A DNA stretch of 28,900 nt from an uncultured Clostridium sp. (GCA_900555045.1 USJW01000058.1:1-28900), one strand, 5' to 3'; shown: positions 1 through 8,694, counted from the stretch's first letter. Numbers and translations are program-made. The notes: generated from the letters alone by a model not told the origin.

Positions 1-1
1 C

Positions 2-85
2 CAGGGTGTAGCCGGCAATCAGATATTCAATTACGACCGCCGCGCCAATGTCCCATACGCCAACTGGCACCGCAAATATGTGTGA
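2..85 (+). CDS. 3' end of an unidentified upstream gene (partial)
   Basis: Frame 2 is open from the left edge to a TGA at 83-85 and gives 27 residues, ending ...NWHRKYV. It is rich in Asn, Tyr, Arg and Trp, so it looks like the soluble C-terminus of a larger protein rather than chance reading. The next gene starts about 18 bases downstream on the same strand, which would fit one operon. The fragment is too short to name a family. Confidence is moderate that it is coding and nil for function. Confidence 0.4.
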   Translation, partial: QGVAGNQIFNYDRRANVPYANWHRKYV

Positions 86-103
86 ATTCCAGGGAGAGGG
101 CAG

Positions 104-844
104 GTGATATGCGTGAAGATAGCAGTTTGTGACGATGAACTGAGAGCGGCCGGCCAGATTCGGGATATGGCGCTGAGCGTATTTGATGATATCAGCTGTG
201 ACGTGTTCACAGAGGTGGAGGCGCTACTTGGAAAGCTGGAGGAGGGGGAAGAGTACAGCGCGATTCTCATGGACATCGAGTGGGACGGGAAGGAAAAGGG
301 GATTCGGGCGGCGGAGAGGATCAAATACCTTGGCCCGGACATCCGCCTCATCTATGTGACCGGGTTTACAGAGAAGTATGTCCAGCAGATTTTCTTTCGC
401 CCGGCAAACTTAAGCGGATTTTTGATCAAGCCGGTGACGGAATATATGCTCCGCAGGGCGTTGGAAAAGGCACTGGCCGACCAGAAGAGAAGGGCGAAGG
501 ATAAGTTCACGTTTCAGCAGGGCGGGTCACTGCACTCGATTGCGTTTTATAAGATCCTCTATCTGGAGAGCAGCGCCCATAGGATTATGATCACCACAAG
601 AAATGAGACCTTTTACTGCTATGGAAAGCTGGACGAGATAGCGGAAAAGTTTCCGCCGAATTTTATCCGCTGCCATAAGAGCTACCTGGTGAACATGGAC
701 GAGATTCAGGAGTTTGGCCATGGATATATGATTATGATGTCGGACAGGAGGCATATTCCGATCGCCAAGATCAAGCATGGGATGGTTAAAAAGGCGTACT
801 TTGAATACATGAAGGCGGACGTGTTTGAGAAGAAGACGGACTGA
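104..844 (+). CDS. LytTR-family response regulator (REC + LytTR)
   Basis: Two-component response regulator of the AgrA/LytR type; it would be phosphorylated by a sensor histidine kinase and bind DNA through a LytTR domain. Residues 1-125 form a receiver domain: acidic pair in AVCDDE (D10, D11), phospho-acceptor D57 in ILMDIEW, and the conserved Lys in FLIKPV. Residues ~140-240 form the LytTR domain, with the typical FIRCHKSYLVN segment. The 246-residue length is normal. The start is GTG at 104 behind AGGGAGAGGG; GTG at 113 (giving MKIAVCDDE) is an equally plausible start. No histidine kinase lies in the window, so the partner may be upstream. An intrinsic terminator follows directly, so the gene is transcriptionally separate from the pilus locus, although it could still regulate it. 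Confidence 0.9.
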   Translation: MICVKIAVCDDELRAAGQIRDMALSVFDDISCDVFTEVEALLGKLEEGEEYSAILMDIEWDGKEKGIRAAERIKYLGPDIRLIYVTGFTEKYVQQIFFRPANLSGFLIKPVTEYMLRRALEKALADQKRRAKDKFTFQQGGSLHSIAFYKILYLESSAHRIMITTRNETFYCYGKLDEIAEKFPPNFIRCHKSYLVNMDEIQEFGHGYMIMMSDRRHIPIAKIKHGMVKKAYFEYMKADVFEKKTD

Positions 845-871
845 ATGGGCAACGGGACAGGGAAATATTGG

Positions 872-914
872 AAAAAGGCACTTGAAACATGTTAAGTTTC
901 AGGTGCCTTTTTTT
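872..914 (+). terminator. Intrinsic terminator after the LytTR regulator
   Basis: AGGCACTTGAAAC (876-888) pairs with GTTTCAGGTGCCT (896-908), 13 bp with one G-T pair and a 7-base loop, followed by a run of T. An A run precedes it. It separates the regulator from the pilus operon. Confidence 0.88.
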
Positions 915-964
915 GCCGAAAAAAGGTCGTTTTTTGCAAAATAGACGAATTTATGTAAGCATTT

Positions 965-973
965 TGTTATAAT
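965..973 (+). promoter_or_regulatory. Extended -10 promoter of the Tad locus
   Basis: TGTTATAAT at 965-973 is a consensus TATAAT preceded by the TGn extended -10 element. There is no good -35 at 17 bases (the nearest resemblance is TAGACG at 942-947, spacing 20), as is common for extended -10 promoters. Transcription would start near 980, leaving a leader of about 48 bases before the ATG at 1028. It is the only convincing promoter seen upstream of the whole pilus array. Confidence 0.7.
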
Positions 974-1027
974 CATAAGAAATTGTTTCGACATTTTATA
1001 TTTTGTTTAGAAAGAGGAAACGTAAGC

Positions 1028-2119
1028 ATGATTAAGGCAAAAATGATTCTTGCAGACAGCGATGAGATGTATCTGAACAGCCTTTCCGACTATTTTATAG
1101 AACATGCTCCTCAGTTTGAGCTGAGTATATTCAGCCAGGAGGATAAGCTGTTAAAGTATCTGAAAAATGGAGGGAGCGCTGACATTTTTGTGGTAGACGA
1201 GGCGATGGCGACGCAAGAACTGTGTCTCCTGGCCAAGGATGCCACAAAAATTGCATTATCCGCACTTATGCCGGAGCCGGAGGGCTATGCCGCCATAAAG
1301 AAATACCAAAAATCTCAGGCGCTGGTGAATAACATTTTGCTGAGACACGCCGAGAATACGGGAAAGACGGAAGCGCTCGTGGGCAAAAGCCACACCCAGG
1401 TGGCTGCGTTCTACAGCCCGGCGGGCGGGACGGGAAAGACGGTTCTCTCCCTGGCGACAGCCACGGCGGCCGCCAATATGGGCTTGCGGGTGCTCTATCT
1501 GAATCTCGAGGAGATCGACTCCGTGGGAGGCGTATTGGGAAGAACCGCAGGATCGCTCTCGGAGGTGTACCTGGCGTTAAAGACTAGGGGCATGAATGCG
1601 GGGGTGAAGCTTGCGGCGGGAGTCGGGCAGGCGCAGGGGGGCGGATTTTATTATCTGTCCGGTGTCGACAGTGTGTCGGAGTATGAAGAGGTGGACGGAA
1701 CCGACATAATGAAGCTGATCGAGACGGTGAAAGCGCTCGCGGACTTTGACCTGGCGATCCTTGACCTCTCATCCGGGTTTGACGAAAAAACCAAAAAGAC
1801 TCTGGAGTGCGCGGATGCGATCTTTGTACCGGTTGTGTCGGAGGCGGGGAGTATTGAGAAAATGAAGCGCTTCCTGGCGGAAGCAGAGCGGCACAGAATG
1901 TACGATTCGATCTTTAAAAAGATGAATCTGGTCATCAACAAGGCGGCTCTTGCCGGAGGCACAGGCGAGCTTGGGGCCAGCGGGATCATGAATGAGATCC
2001 CGTGCTGCGCGGCGGTGGCCGCCTCCCCGGTGTTTGAGAGGTACGGCAGCGTTGTGAGTGCCGGTGAGGCGCTGCGCCCATCCATGGAGCCCATCGTGCA
2101 GGCTGCAGTGAAAAAATAA
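1028..2119 (+). CDS. tadZ: TadZ/CpaE-like pilus-localisation ATPase
   Basis: MinD/ParA-type ATPase with an N-terminal receiver-like domain; TadZ/CpaE proteins position the Tad machinery at the membrane. Residues 1-115 resemble a receiver, with an acidic pair (D10, D12) and D57 in FVVDEAM at the usual phospho-acceptor place. Residues ~125-360 are the ATPase, with the P-loop PAGGTGKT at 131-138; the signature lysine of the deviant Walker A (KGGxGKT) is Ala here, though K137 and T138 remain. I use ATG 1028, behind AGAGG at 1013-1017, rather than an upstream TTG at 983, because 983 lies essentially at the predicted transcription start. The protein is 363 residues. It is first in the array, 14 bases before the secretion ATPase gene, which supports the assignment. 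Confidence 0.85.
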   Translation: MIKAKMILADSDEMYLNSLSDYFIEHAPQFELSIFSQEDKLLKYLKNGGSADIFVVDEAMATQELCLLAKDATKIALSALMPEPEGYAAIKKYQKSQALVNNILLRHAENTGKTEALVGKSHTQVAAFYSPAGGTGKTVLSLATATAAANMGLRVLYLNLEEIDSVGGVLGRTAGSLSEVYLALKTRGMNAGVKLAAGVGQAQGGGFYYLSGVDSVSEYEEVDGTDIMKLIETVKALADFDLAILDLSSGFDEKTKKTLECADAIFVPVVSEAGSIEKMKRFLAEAERHRMYDSIFKKMNLVINKAALAGGTGELGASGIMNEIPCCAAVAASPVFERYGSVVSAGEALRPSMEPIVQAAVKK

Positions 2120-2133
2120 AGGCGGGGATTCGT

Positions 2134-3375
2134 ATGATAGAGAATATGCAGGAATATATCGCGAAGGTCAGGCGGATGGTCTCGGACCGTTTGGATCTGA
2201 CACGGTCGGTGCAGGACGAAGAGATCCGCGATATCATCTCCCAGATTTTATTTGAGGAATCCAGCAGACAGTACATGTCTCTGCAGGAGAAAAAGACGGT
2301 GATGGAGGGAGTTTACAATTCCATGAGGGGCCTGGATGTCCTCCAGCCCCTGGTGGACGACCCGACCGTCACGGAGATCATGATCAACGGTCCCCACAAT
2401 GTGTTTGTGGAGCAGAACGGCCGTCTGTTTAAGAAAAACGTCAGCTTTGGGTCAAATGAAAAGCTGGAGAATGTGATTTTAAACATTGTCTCAAAGGTGA
2501 ACCGCACGGTGAACGAGGCGAATCCCATTGTGGACGCCAGATTGCTGGACGGGTCCCGTGTCAATGTTGTGCTGCCGCCGATCGCCCTAGACGGTCCCAC
2601 GGTGACGATCCGTAAGTTCCCGGAGGATCCCATGACCATTGAGAAGCTGATCGGGTACGGATCGATCACGCCGGAGGTGGCGGAGCTTCTGGAGCGGATG
2701 GTCCGGGCAAAGTACAACATCTTCATCAGCGGCGGAACCGGATCCGGAAAAACCACGTTTTTAAACGCGCTGTCCAACTTTATTCCCAAGGATGAGCGCG
2801 TGATCACCATCGAGGACTCCGCGGAGCTCCAGATCAAGGGCGTTCAGAACCTGGTGCGGATGGAGACGAGAAATGCGAACATGGAGGGAAAAGGCGAGGT
2901 GACGATCCGCGATCTGATCCGGTCGTCCTTACGTATGAGGCCGGAGCGGATCGTGGTCGGCGAGGTCCGCGGCGGCGAGGCGTTAGACATGCTTCAGGCG
3001 ATGAACACCGGACATGACGGCTCGCTCTCCACCGGACACTCCAACTCCACCAAGGATATGCTGAGCCGCCTTGAGACCATGGTTATCTCCGGAAACAACA
3101 TACCCATCGAGGCGATCCGCCAGCAGATTGCCTCCGCCATCGACATCATTATCCAGCTCTCAAGGCTTCGCGACAAGTCGAGGCGGACGGTCGAGATCAC
3201 GGAGGTTGTGGGATACGATAACGCGAGAAACGCGATCGAGCTGAACCCGCTCTACAAATTTGTGGAGCGCGGGGAGGACAAGAACGGCCGCATCATCGGC
3301 GGGCTTGAGCGAACCGAAAATCCGATGGTGCACACGGAAAAATTCCGAAACGCAGGAATATCAGATCAGGTATAG
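2134..3375 (+). CDS. tadA: TadA/CpaF-type secretion ATPase
   Basis: Hexameric cytoplasmic ATPase that powers Tad pilus assembly (type II/IV secretion VirB11-like family). Residues ~1-150 are the N-terminal domain (VTEIMINGPHNVFVEQNG is the family's typical segment). The Walker A is GGTGSGKTT at 200-208, the Walker B region is ERIVVGEVRGGE at 271-282, and the His box is near NTGHDGSLSTGHSNS. At 413 residues it has normal family length. The start ATG follows GGCGGGG. It sits immediately before the two platform proteins, as in other Tad loci. No key residue is missing, so it should be active. Confidence 0.96.
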   Translation: MIENMQEYIAKVRRMVSDRLDLTRSVQDEEIRDIISQILFEESSRQYMSLQEKKTVMEGVYNSMRGLDVLQPLVDDPTVTEIMINGPHNVFVEQNGRLFKKNVSFGSNEKLENVILNIVSKVNRTVNEANPIVDARLLDGSRVNVVLPPIALDGPTVTIRKFPEDPMTIEKLIGYGSITPEVAELLERMVRAKYNIFISGGTGSGKTTFLNALSNFIPKDERVITIEDSAELQIKGVQNLVRMETRNANMEGKGEVTIRDLIRSSLRMRPERIVVGEVRGGEALDMLQAMNTGHDGSLSTGHSNSTKDMLSRLETMVISGNNIPIEAIRQQIASAIDIIIQLSRLRDKSRRTVEITEVVGYDNARNAIELNPLYKFVERGEDKNGRIIGGLERTENPMVHTEKFRNAGISDQV

Positions 3376-3384
3376 GGGGCTGCC

Positions 3385-4179
3385 ATGTTTGGAAAGAAGA
3401 AAGAAAAAGAAGAGATGGTGGAGCGGGAAGACGGGCTTATCGATTACGATGTGTACGTGATGAGCAAAAAGGAAAAAATTGTTAATATCATTCTGGCGGC
3501 CATCGTGCTCTTCATCGTGGGCTACATCTTTTACCACAATGTGATCCTGTCGGCGCTCCTGATGATCCTGGCGATAAAATGGCCGCCGATCCGGACCCGG
3601 CAGATCATAGAGCGGAGAAAGAATCAGCTGACCCTGCAGTTTAAGGACATGCTGTACTCTCTGTCATCGGCGCTGTCGGTGGGCAAATCGGTTGAGCTGG
3701 GGCTGCGGGATGCGCTTCAGGATCTCCAGGTGATCTACCCGGATCCAGACACGAACATCCTGCGGGAGGTAGAGTACATCCTGCGGGGAATCGAGATGAA
3801 CATTACCACGGAGGACATGTTCAGCCAGTTCGCCGAGCGGGCCCACCTGGAGGATATCGAGAACTTTGTGGACATATTTGTCACCTGTAAGCGCACCGGC
3901 GGAGACCTGATGGAGGTGATGCGCTCCACCTCCAATACCATCGGGGAGAAGATCGAGGTGAAGCAGGAGATTGAGACGACGATCTCCGGCAAAAAGTACG
4001 AATTCCAGTTCATGATGGTCATGCCGGTTATCATGGTTTTGTTCCTGACGGTGACATCCGGGGATTACATGCAGCCCGTTTTCACGACGATCCAGGGAAA
4101 AATCGCGATGACGGTGGCGATTGCGATCTTTGGAGTCTCGTATCTGGTGGGCTCTAAGATTATGAAAATTTCTGTGTGA
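3385..4179 (+). CDS. tadB: TadB-like inner-membrane platform protein
   Basis: T2SSF-type (GspF-like) platform protein that couples the TadA ATPase to pilin assembly. A charged N-terminus (~30 residues) is followed by two adjacent membrane segments at ~30-65, a cytoplasmic helical T2SSF domain at ~75-205 (QLTLQFKDMLYSLSSALSVG, then the conserved TGGDLMEVM region), and two C-terminal membrane segments, the last before the end at KIMKISV. It has 264 residues. The start ATG lies 9 bases after tadA, and its stop region overlaps the possible GTG start of tadC. Placement between tadA and tadC distinguishes it from a general type II secretion gene. Confidence 0.9.
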   Translation: MFGKKKEKEEMVEREDGLIDYDVYVMSKKEKIVNIILAAIVLFIVGYIFYHNVILSALLMILAIKWPPIRTRQIIERRKNQLTLQFKDMLYSLSSALSVGKSVELGLRDALQDLQVIYPDPDTNILREVEYILRGIEMNITTEDMFSQFAERAHLEDIENFVDIFVTCKRTGGDLMEVMRSTSNTIGEKIEVKQEIETTISGKKYEFQFMMVMPVIMVLFLTVTSGDYMQPVFTTIQGKIAMTVAIAIFGVSYLVGSKIMKISV

Positions 4180-4193
4180 TTGGGGTGAGTGGG

Positions 4194-5117
4194 ATGATCG
4201 GGTGTGTGTTAGCGGTTGTGATCGGCGTAATCTTTGTGCTTCTGTTTTTGATCTGCTATCTGAAGTCGAAGGGCAAATATGACGAGTACATAGAGTATGT
4301 GGATAAAGAGGAGTATGGGCTTCGCGATTTTATACCGGTGGGGCTGGCGTTCAATGAGATGACGGGCTTGCAGAAATTGATTCCTGTGAGCGTCAAGACC
4401 ATCCTGGCGCGCCACAGAAACCAGGTGTATCAGAGCATCCTGGAGCTGAGGGGGCCGAAGGAGGCGGAATTTTACCAGTATATTCACGGCGGGTACCGCA
4501 GTGCGGTGGGCCTGATCGCGTCGGCGGGATTTTCACTTATGGGAATGATCATGACGCTCCAGGGGAGCAGCGATGGGCTGATCCTAAGCGGGGCTGCCGT
4601 CGCGTTCTTCATCGCGGGTCCCTTCCTGGTGGATTCCAGCCTGAAGACCGACATCGAGAAGCGGCGCCTGGCTATACAGATGGAATTTCCTGAATTTGTA
4701 AATAAGCTGACGCTGCTGGTCAACGCGGGGATGACGATCTCCAAGGCGTGGGCCAAGATCGTCAACGACAATAAGAAGGATCACATTCTCTACCATGAGA
4801 TGCTCTACGCCCTGGGCGAAATTCAGGCGGGAAAGCCGGAGGCGGTTGCGTACGAGGAGTTCGCCAGGCGCTGCAGGGTGAAAGAGGTGACCAAGTTTGT
4901 GTCGGTGATCGTGATGAATTTGAAGCGCGGAGGAGCCGAGGTGGTCCCGGTTCTAAGGGCGCAGGGCACGGAGTGCTGGGAGATGCGAAAGAACGCGGCC
5001 AAGGCGATCGGGGAACAGGCGGGGACGAAGATCCTGATACCGATGATGATCATGTTCCTGGGAATCGTCCTGATTGTAGCGACGCCGGCGGTGCTCAGCA
5101 TGACCTCCGGCATGTAG
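4194..5117 (+). CDS. tadC: TadC-like inner-membrane platform protein
   Basis: Second T2SSF-family platform protein of the Tad machine, paired with TadB. It has an N-terminal membrane helix (about residues 1-22), a cytoplasmic linker, a central hydrophobic hairpin (IASAGFSLMGMIMTL and the AVAFFIAGPFLV stretch), the T2SSF helical domain (EFPEFVNKLTLLVNAGMTIS) and a C-terminal helix ending at SMTSGM. I chose ATG 4194, which has GGGGTGAG just upstream, giving 307 residues; a GTG at 4176 would overlap the tadB stop but lacks a ribosome site. A hairpin-bearing 103-base gap to the pilin gene follows. Confidence 0.88.
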   Translation: MIGCVLAVVIGVIFVLLFLICYLKSKGKYDEYIEYVDKEEYGLRDFIPVGLAFNEMTGLQKLIPVSVKTILARHRNQVYQSILELRGPKEAEFYQYIHGGYRSAVGLIASAGFSLMGMIMTLQGSSDGLILSGAAVAFFIAGPFLVDSSLKTDIEKRRLAIQMEFPEFVNKLTLLVNAGMTISKAWAKIVNDNKKDHILYHEMLYALGEIQAGKPEAVAYEEFARRCRVKEVTKFVSVIVMNLKRGGAEVVPVLRAQGTECWEMRKNAAKAIGEQAGTKILIPMMIMFLGIVLIVATPAVLSMTSGM

Positions 5118-5129
5118 TGTGTGACTTGG

Positions 5130-5160
5130 ATAAAAACAACCGTTTGACGGTGTTTTTATA
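5130..5160 (+). terminator. Weak hairpin with T run between tadC and the pilin gene
   Basis: AAAAACAACCG pairs with CGGTGTTTTT around the short loop TTTGA, with one bulged A; the 3' arm itself is the T tract. It could act as a partial terminator or a processing site that separates pilin expression from the machinery genes. Of the 5118-5220 gap, the rest holds only a good ribosome site (AAGGAG near 5206-5211); I see no convincing second promoter. Confidence 0.4.
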
Positions 5161-5220
5161 GAGGCTGCAGGCTTTTTAAAGCGGCATACAGATCAATAAA
5201 AGATAAGGAGACAAAGTAGG

Positions 5221-5409
5221 ATGGAGATGCTGAGACAGTTTTATGAGGAAGAGGACGGTATGGGAACGGTCGAGATGGTTATGATCATTGCGGCCCTGAT
5301 GTGCATTGCGCTGTTGTTCCGCAAGTCGCTGACCACGTTTGTAACGAGCATTATGGATAAGATATTCAAACCGGACTTTGTGGAAGATCCCACAGCGGGC
5401 GTTAAATAA
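5221..5409 (+). CDS. flp: Flp-type major pilin precursor
   Basis: Small (62-residue) prepilin, the expected structural subunit of the Tad pilus. A short acidic leader ending in EEEDG is followed by MGTVEMVMIIAALMCIALLF: cleavage after G13 would place Glu at +5 (E18), the rule for type IV prepilins, followed by a ~20-residue hydrophobic assembly helix. The second residue of the usual Flp Glu-Tyr pair is Met here. The tail (to DPTAGVK) is short and polar. It has its own strong ribosome site and is bracketed by hairpins, consistent with a protein needed in large excess. It is shorter and more acidic in the leader than Proteobacterial Flp but matches Gram-positive Flp-like peptides. Confidence 0.88.
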   Translation: MEMLRQFYEEEDGMGTVEMVMIIAALMCIALLFRKSLTTFVTSIMDKIFKPDFVEDPTAGVK

Positions 5410-5433
5410 GTTCCAGGGAAACTGATCGTGCTT

Positions 5434-5460
5434 GTCAGGGGCCGGAAAACGGCCCCTGAC
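5434..5460 (+). promoter_or_regulatory. Perfect 11-bp hairpin after the pilin gene, no T run
   Basis: GTCAGGGGCCG (5434-5444) and CGGCCCCTGAC (5450-5460) form a perfect GC-rich stem with a 5-base loop (GAAAA). ATAGAAACT follows instead of T residues, so it is not a standard terminator. A stem at the 3' end of a highly used pilin mRNA suggests an RNA stabiliser or processing signal that keeps pilin message above the downstream genes; that role is inference. Confidence 0.7.
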
Positions 5461-5491
5461 ATAGAAACTGCGTCTTAAAGGGTAAGTTTAC

Positions 5492-6160
5492 ATGAAGAAA
5501 TTGAGAGAAATGCTGGCTAAAAGCAGAAAACAGAATGACGGCTATCTGACAATTGAGCTCACACTTGTTTTTCAGGTTCTATTTTTTTCTCTTATGCTGA
5601 TTCTTTTTATGGGCATGGTTCTTTACCAGGAGGTAAAGCTTCAGAGCCTGGCGGTTCGCGCCTCGGAGCGCGGTTCCGTTGTCTACAGCTCCCGAGTGCT
5701 GGATATGTCGAGCGCGGAAAAAACGCTGGCGGACTTTAGGGTGAGGGACCCGTATCGCAATGTTCCCTTTATGGATATCGGAAAAAAAGGAGAGTACGTC
5801 TCTCTTGTAAATAAATATGTAGCGGAGAAGATCGGAACCGGCGATATTATATCCGGTGAGAATAAGAATGCCGGCGCATACACGGAGGTGGAGGATTATC
5901 TGATCGAGAAGCGGATCAAGGTGACAATCCGGTCGGATTATACGCTTCCCGTGTCCTCCATTCCCGCCATGTTCGGCCACGAGGGGCCTTTTGGCGTGAA
6001 CACTACAGCCGTGTCCGCGGTTGTGGATTCTCCGGATTTCGTGCGCAACGTGGATATTGTCACGGACATAGCGAAGCAGACAAAGCTGTTTGACACGCTC
6101 GAGGGTGGGTACGGGAAGATCACCGAAGCCATCCAGAAAATGACCGATCTTATCAAGTAG
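5492..6160 (+). CDS. TadE-like pseudopilin
   Basis: Minor pilin-like protein of the TadE family, expected to prime or cap the pilus. The N-terminus is basic (residues 1-16), then DG|YLTIELTLVFQ: cleavage after G17 puts E22 at +5. A long hydrophobic helix runs ~22-46 (VLFFSLMLILFMGMVLY), and the rest is a predicted extracytoplasmic domain of about 175 residues. The protein has 222 residues, typical for TadE-like proteins. It lies 31 bases after the post-pilin hairpin and 11 bases before the TadG-like gene. It shares the processing motif with the pilin and with the protein at 8709, so it is a probable substrate of one of the two local prepilin peptidases. Confidence 0.82.
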   Translation: MKKLREMLAKSRKQNDGYLTIELTLVFQVLFFSLMLILFMGMVLYQEVKLQSLAVRASERGSVVYSSRVLDMSSAEKTLADFRVRDPYRNVPFMDIGKKGEYVSLVNKYVAEKIGTGDIISGENKNAGAYTEVEDYLIEKRIKVTIRSDYTLPVSSIPAMFGHEGPFGVNTTAVSAVVDSPDFVRNVDIVTDIAKQTKLFDTLEGGYGKITEAIQKMTDLIK

Positions 6161-6171
6161 GGGGAACAAGT

Positions 6172-8694
6172 ATGAAGCTGTTTCAGAATCACCGGGTGAA
6201 GGGCGCAGTATCCATTTTTTTGATCATGATTCTGCTGCCGACCATGATTTTTTCGGCAGTGCTCATTGACGGGAGCAGGCTTGCCAGCGCCAAAGCGATG
6301 GCGCAGGAGGCCACAGACCTTGCGGCTGTGAGTGCGCTGGCTTCATATAATCAGGAGCTGAAGGACAATTTTGGGCTGTTTGCAATCGACGACAACGAAA
6401 AAGTGGAAGAAATTTACAAAGAAAGCCTGACCAACACGCTGCTGGCCCATGGCTTATCCGGGGATGCCGAGTATTCCGAGCGGATCTGGGAGATTTTGAA
6501 GACCTCTATGACGGGCGGAAAATCCTACGCAGGGGAGTCCTTCTTAAACCTGTATGACTTTTCCGTGGAAGAAGAGGGCACAGCGGTTGAGACAAAATTC
6601 TGTCTGGCGGAGAAGGATGTGCTGGAGAGTCAGATGGTTGAGTACGCAAAGTTCCGGGGGCTGTATGTGATGATGGACCGCCTGGATATTTTGCTGCACA
6701 GGGACGAGATACAAAAGAGCGCGGAGGAGAATAAAGAGGCGTCCGAGGTTATGGAAAAGAAAATGGGCGTGGATGAGGCGAATGCTGCGGTGGACAAAAC
6801 GCTCGGTGAGCTCAGAGAAAAAATTGATAAGCTGAATGAGGCGGTCGAAGAGGTCAAGGAGAAGCGGGAGGAGTATTTTGAGGTATTGCCTGCCAGGATG
6901 AGGCAGATCAGTATTGAAAATACAGACACGGACGAAGAACTGTCCGATGCAGATAAGAAAAAGGCTGGAAAATACAAGGAGGCAAAACGGACGTTTCAAG
7001 CTGCGGTGGGGACAGCGCGAAAAAAGGCTTATGAGACCCTGGAACTTGCGGATAAGGCCAAGATGCAGGTGGGCGTTGCAATCGAAAATTTAGAGGATTT
7101 CAAAAACGAGAATGGCCCAAAGGCCTCAGGCAACGAGTCGGTGGCTCAGCTGATTGACGATGCGGACAAAAACATTTTGGACTATGAAAAAATCTACGCC
7201 CCTGCAATCAAGGAAATATTGGATGACGAGACGCTGAAACAACTGGCGGAGGATCAATCGATCGGTTCCAATATGAGCGGAGTGCTGAAAAAGATTGATA
7301 CGGCCATAGAGAAGTATATTGAGGATATTGAGAAGATGCGGCAGGAGGCTGCGGAGAAGGACAAGAAGTCGGCAGGCGCAGGCGATGATGAGGACCTTGA
7401 GATAACGGAATACTATTTCTATTATCTGAGCGGCTCCGGAAAAACGACCGATGTGTCGAACGCGATATCAGGCGGGAGTGGAAAAACTAAGTATTATAAG
7501 CCGGCCGTGATGGATCTCATCTCCTACTTTGAAGGGAAAAAATGGGAAAAGCCCAACCCGACAGCGGATGCGCAAGGGTCGGGTGGAAGCTCGGTGATCG
7601 ATGAAGACTTCGCCTCCAAGCAATCGGAGAAGGCCGGAGAGGAAGATAAAAGTGATGCGGGCGGGGCTGAGAAAGGGAAAGTGCCGGATGATGTCTATAA
7701 CAGCCGCCCATCGGTTAAATTTGTCTCTGAGGAGAGCGGGAAGGATAGCGGCAGCGGCGGATTTTTCAACAAGGATGCCGATCTGACGGCTTCAAAAAAC
7801 ATCGTCAAAAAGAGCCAGAACAGCATGCTTCTCAACATGGGTGAAACCGTGCGCGACGACGTTCTGTGCCTGACCTACATGTTCGGCACCTTCAAGACGC
7901 GGCTGACCGGCGTGAATAAATTTACCGCCGAGGGGATGTCACAGTCCGACAAGGACAGCTTCTACATGCCCAAATGGCGCTACGCCAACGAGGGCGGCGA
8001 GGTGGATTTGCGTTTTTCGCCGAAGAAGGACCGCAGCACGGTTCTCAGAAGCGAGATGGAATATCTCGTCTACGGAAAGCAGTCGGATACGGCCAATGAG
8101 GCGGCAGTCTATGCGACCATCATGGGGGAGCGGCTTGCGAACAATGTGGGGGCAATGTATTTGAACAAAAAGGTCAAAGGCGCGTGCCACTCAGCGGCCA
8201 TCGCGGCCAGCGCGGCGACCGAGTTCATCGTGCCGGAGACAGTGTTTTTCTGGATCTTTCTGACCGCGTGGGCGACAGCAGAGACGGTGATTGAGATGGA
8301 TTACCTGATTTCAGGCGGATATAAGGTGCCGCTGTTAAAGACAAAAGACAACCTGCTCCTGGCGGACAGTCCCTCGCAGTCGGGGACTCAGCTGATCAGC
8401 CACTACGGCAAGAAGGGGATTTTTGTGACCTACGAGGACTACCTTCTGATCCTTCTGCTGCTCAAGGGGTCCGATACACGGGTTATGCGGACGGCGGATC
8501 TGATTGAGATGAATATGAAGAAAAACGGGCAATCCGATTTTAAGATGGCCGAGGCATACACGACGCTGCACGCGGATACAAGGCTTTCCATACGCTATCT
8601 GTTCGGAAGCGTGATGCCGTTTCAGAGCACGTATGAGGGCCAGGGCTTTTCAGGTAGAATCTACTTTACAGACACCATTTATCAGAGCTACTAG
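6172..8694 (+). CDS. Large TadG-like (DUF5702-type) membrane-anchored pilus protein
   Basis: 840-residue protein with an N-terminal anchor (KGAVSIFLIMILLPTMIFSA, residues 10-29) and then the LIDGSRLASAKAMAQEATDL segment characteristic of TadG/DUF5702-like proteins. Residues ~180-400 are highly charged and probably coiled-coil (EAVEEVKEKREEY and similar). Residues ~470-560 are a Gly/Ser/Asp-rich low-complexity stretch, and the last ~280 residues include a hydrophobic segment around AASAATEFIVPETVFFW. Unlike its TadE-like neighbours it has no Glu at +5 after the Gly (Phe there), so it is probably not a prepilin peptidase substrate. It starts 11 bases after the preceding gene. It is likely a cell-envelope component; the exact function is unknown. 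Confidence 0.78.
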   Translation: MKLFQNHRVKGAVSIFLIMILLPTMIFSAVLIDGSRLASAKAMAQEATDLAAVSALASYNQELKDNFGLFAIDDNEKVEEIYKESLTNTLLAHGLSGDAEYSERIWEILKTSMTGGKSYAGESFLNLYDFSVEEEGTAVETKFCLAEKDVLESQMVEYAKFRGLYVMMDRLDILLHRDEIQKSAEENKEASEVMEKKMGVDEANAAVDKTLGELREKIDKLNEAVEEVKEKREEYFEVLPARMRQISIENTDTDEELSDADKKKAGKYKEAKRTFQAAVGTARKKAYETLELADKAKMQVGVAIENLEDFKNENGPKASGNESVAQLIDDADKNILDYEKIYAPAIKEILDDETLKQLAEDQSIGSNMSGVLKKIDTAIEKYIEDIEKMRQEAAEKDKKSAGAGDDEDLEITEYYFYYLSGSGKTTDVSNAISGGSGKTKYYKPAVMDLISYFEGKKWEKPNPTADAQGSGGSSVIDEDFASKQSEKAGEEDKSDAGGAEKGKVPDDVYNSRPSVKFVSEESGKDSGSGGFFNKDADLTASKNIVKKSQNSMLLNMGETVRDDVLCLTYMFGTFKTRLTGVNKFTAEGMSQSDKDSFYMPKWRYANEGGEVDLRFSPKKDRSTVLRSEMEYLVYGKQSDTANEAAVYATIMGERLANNVGAMYLNKKVKGACHSAAIAASAATEFIVPETVFFWIFLTAWATAETVIEMDYLISGGYKVPLLKTKDNLLLADSPSQSGTQLISHYGKKGIFVTYEDYLLILLLLKGSDTRVMRTADLIEMNMKKNGQSDFKMAEAYTTLHADTRLSIRYLFGSVMPFQSTYEGQGFSGRIYFTDTIYQSY

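Noticed and set aside
983..1027. Upstream TTG extension of the TadZ-like protein
   Set aside because: It begins at the predicted transcription start and lacks a ribosome site, while ATG 1028 has one at good spacing.
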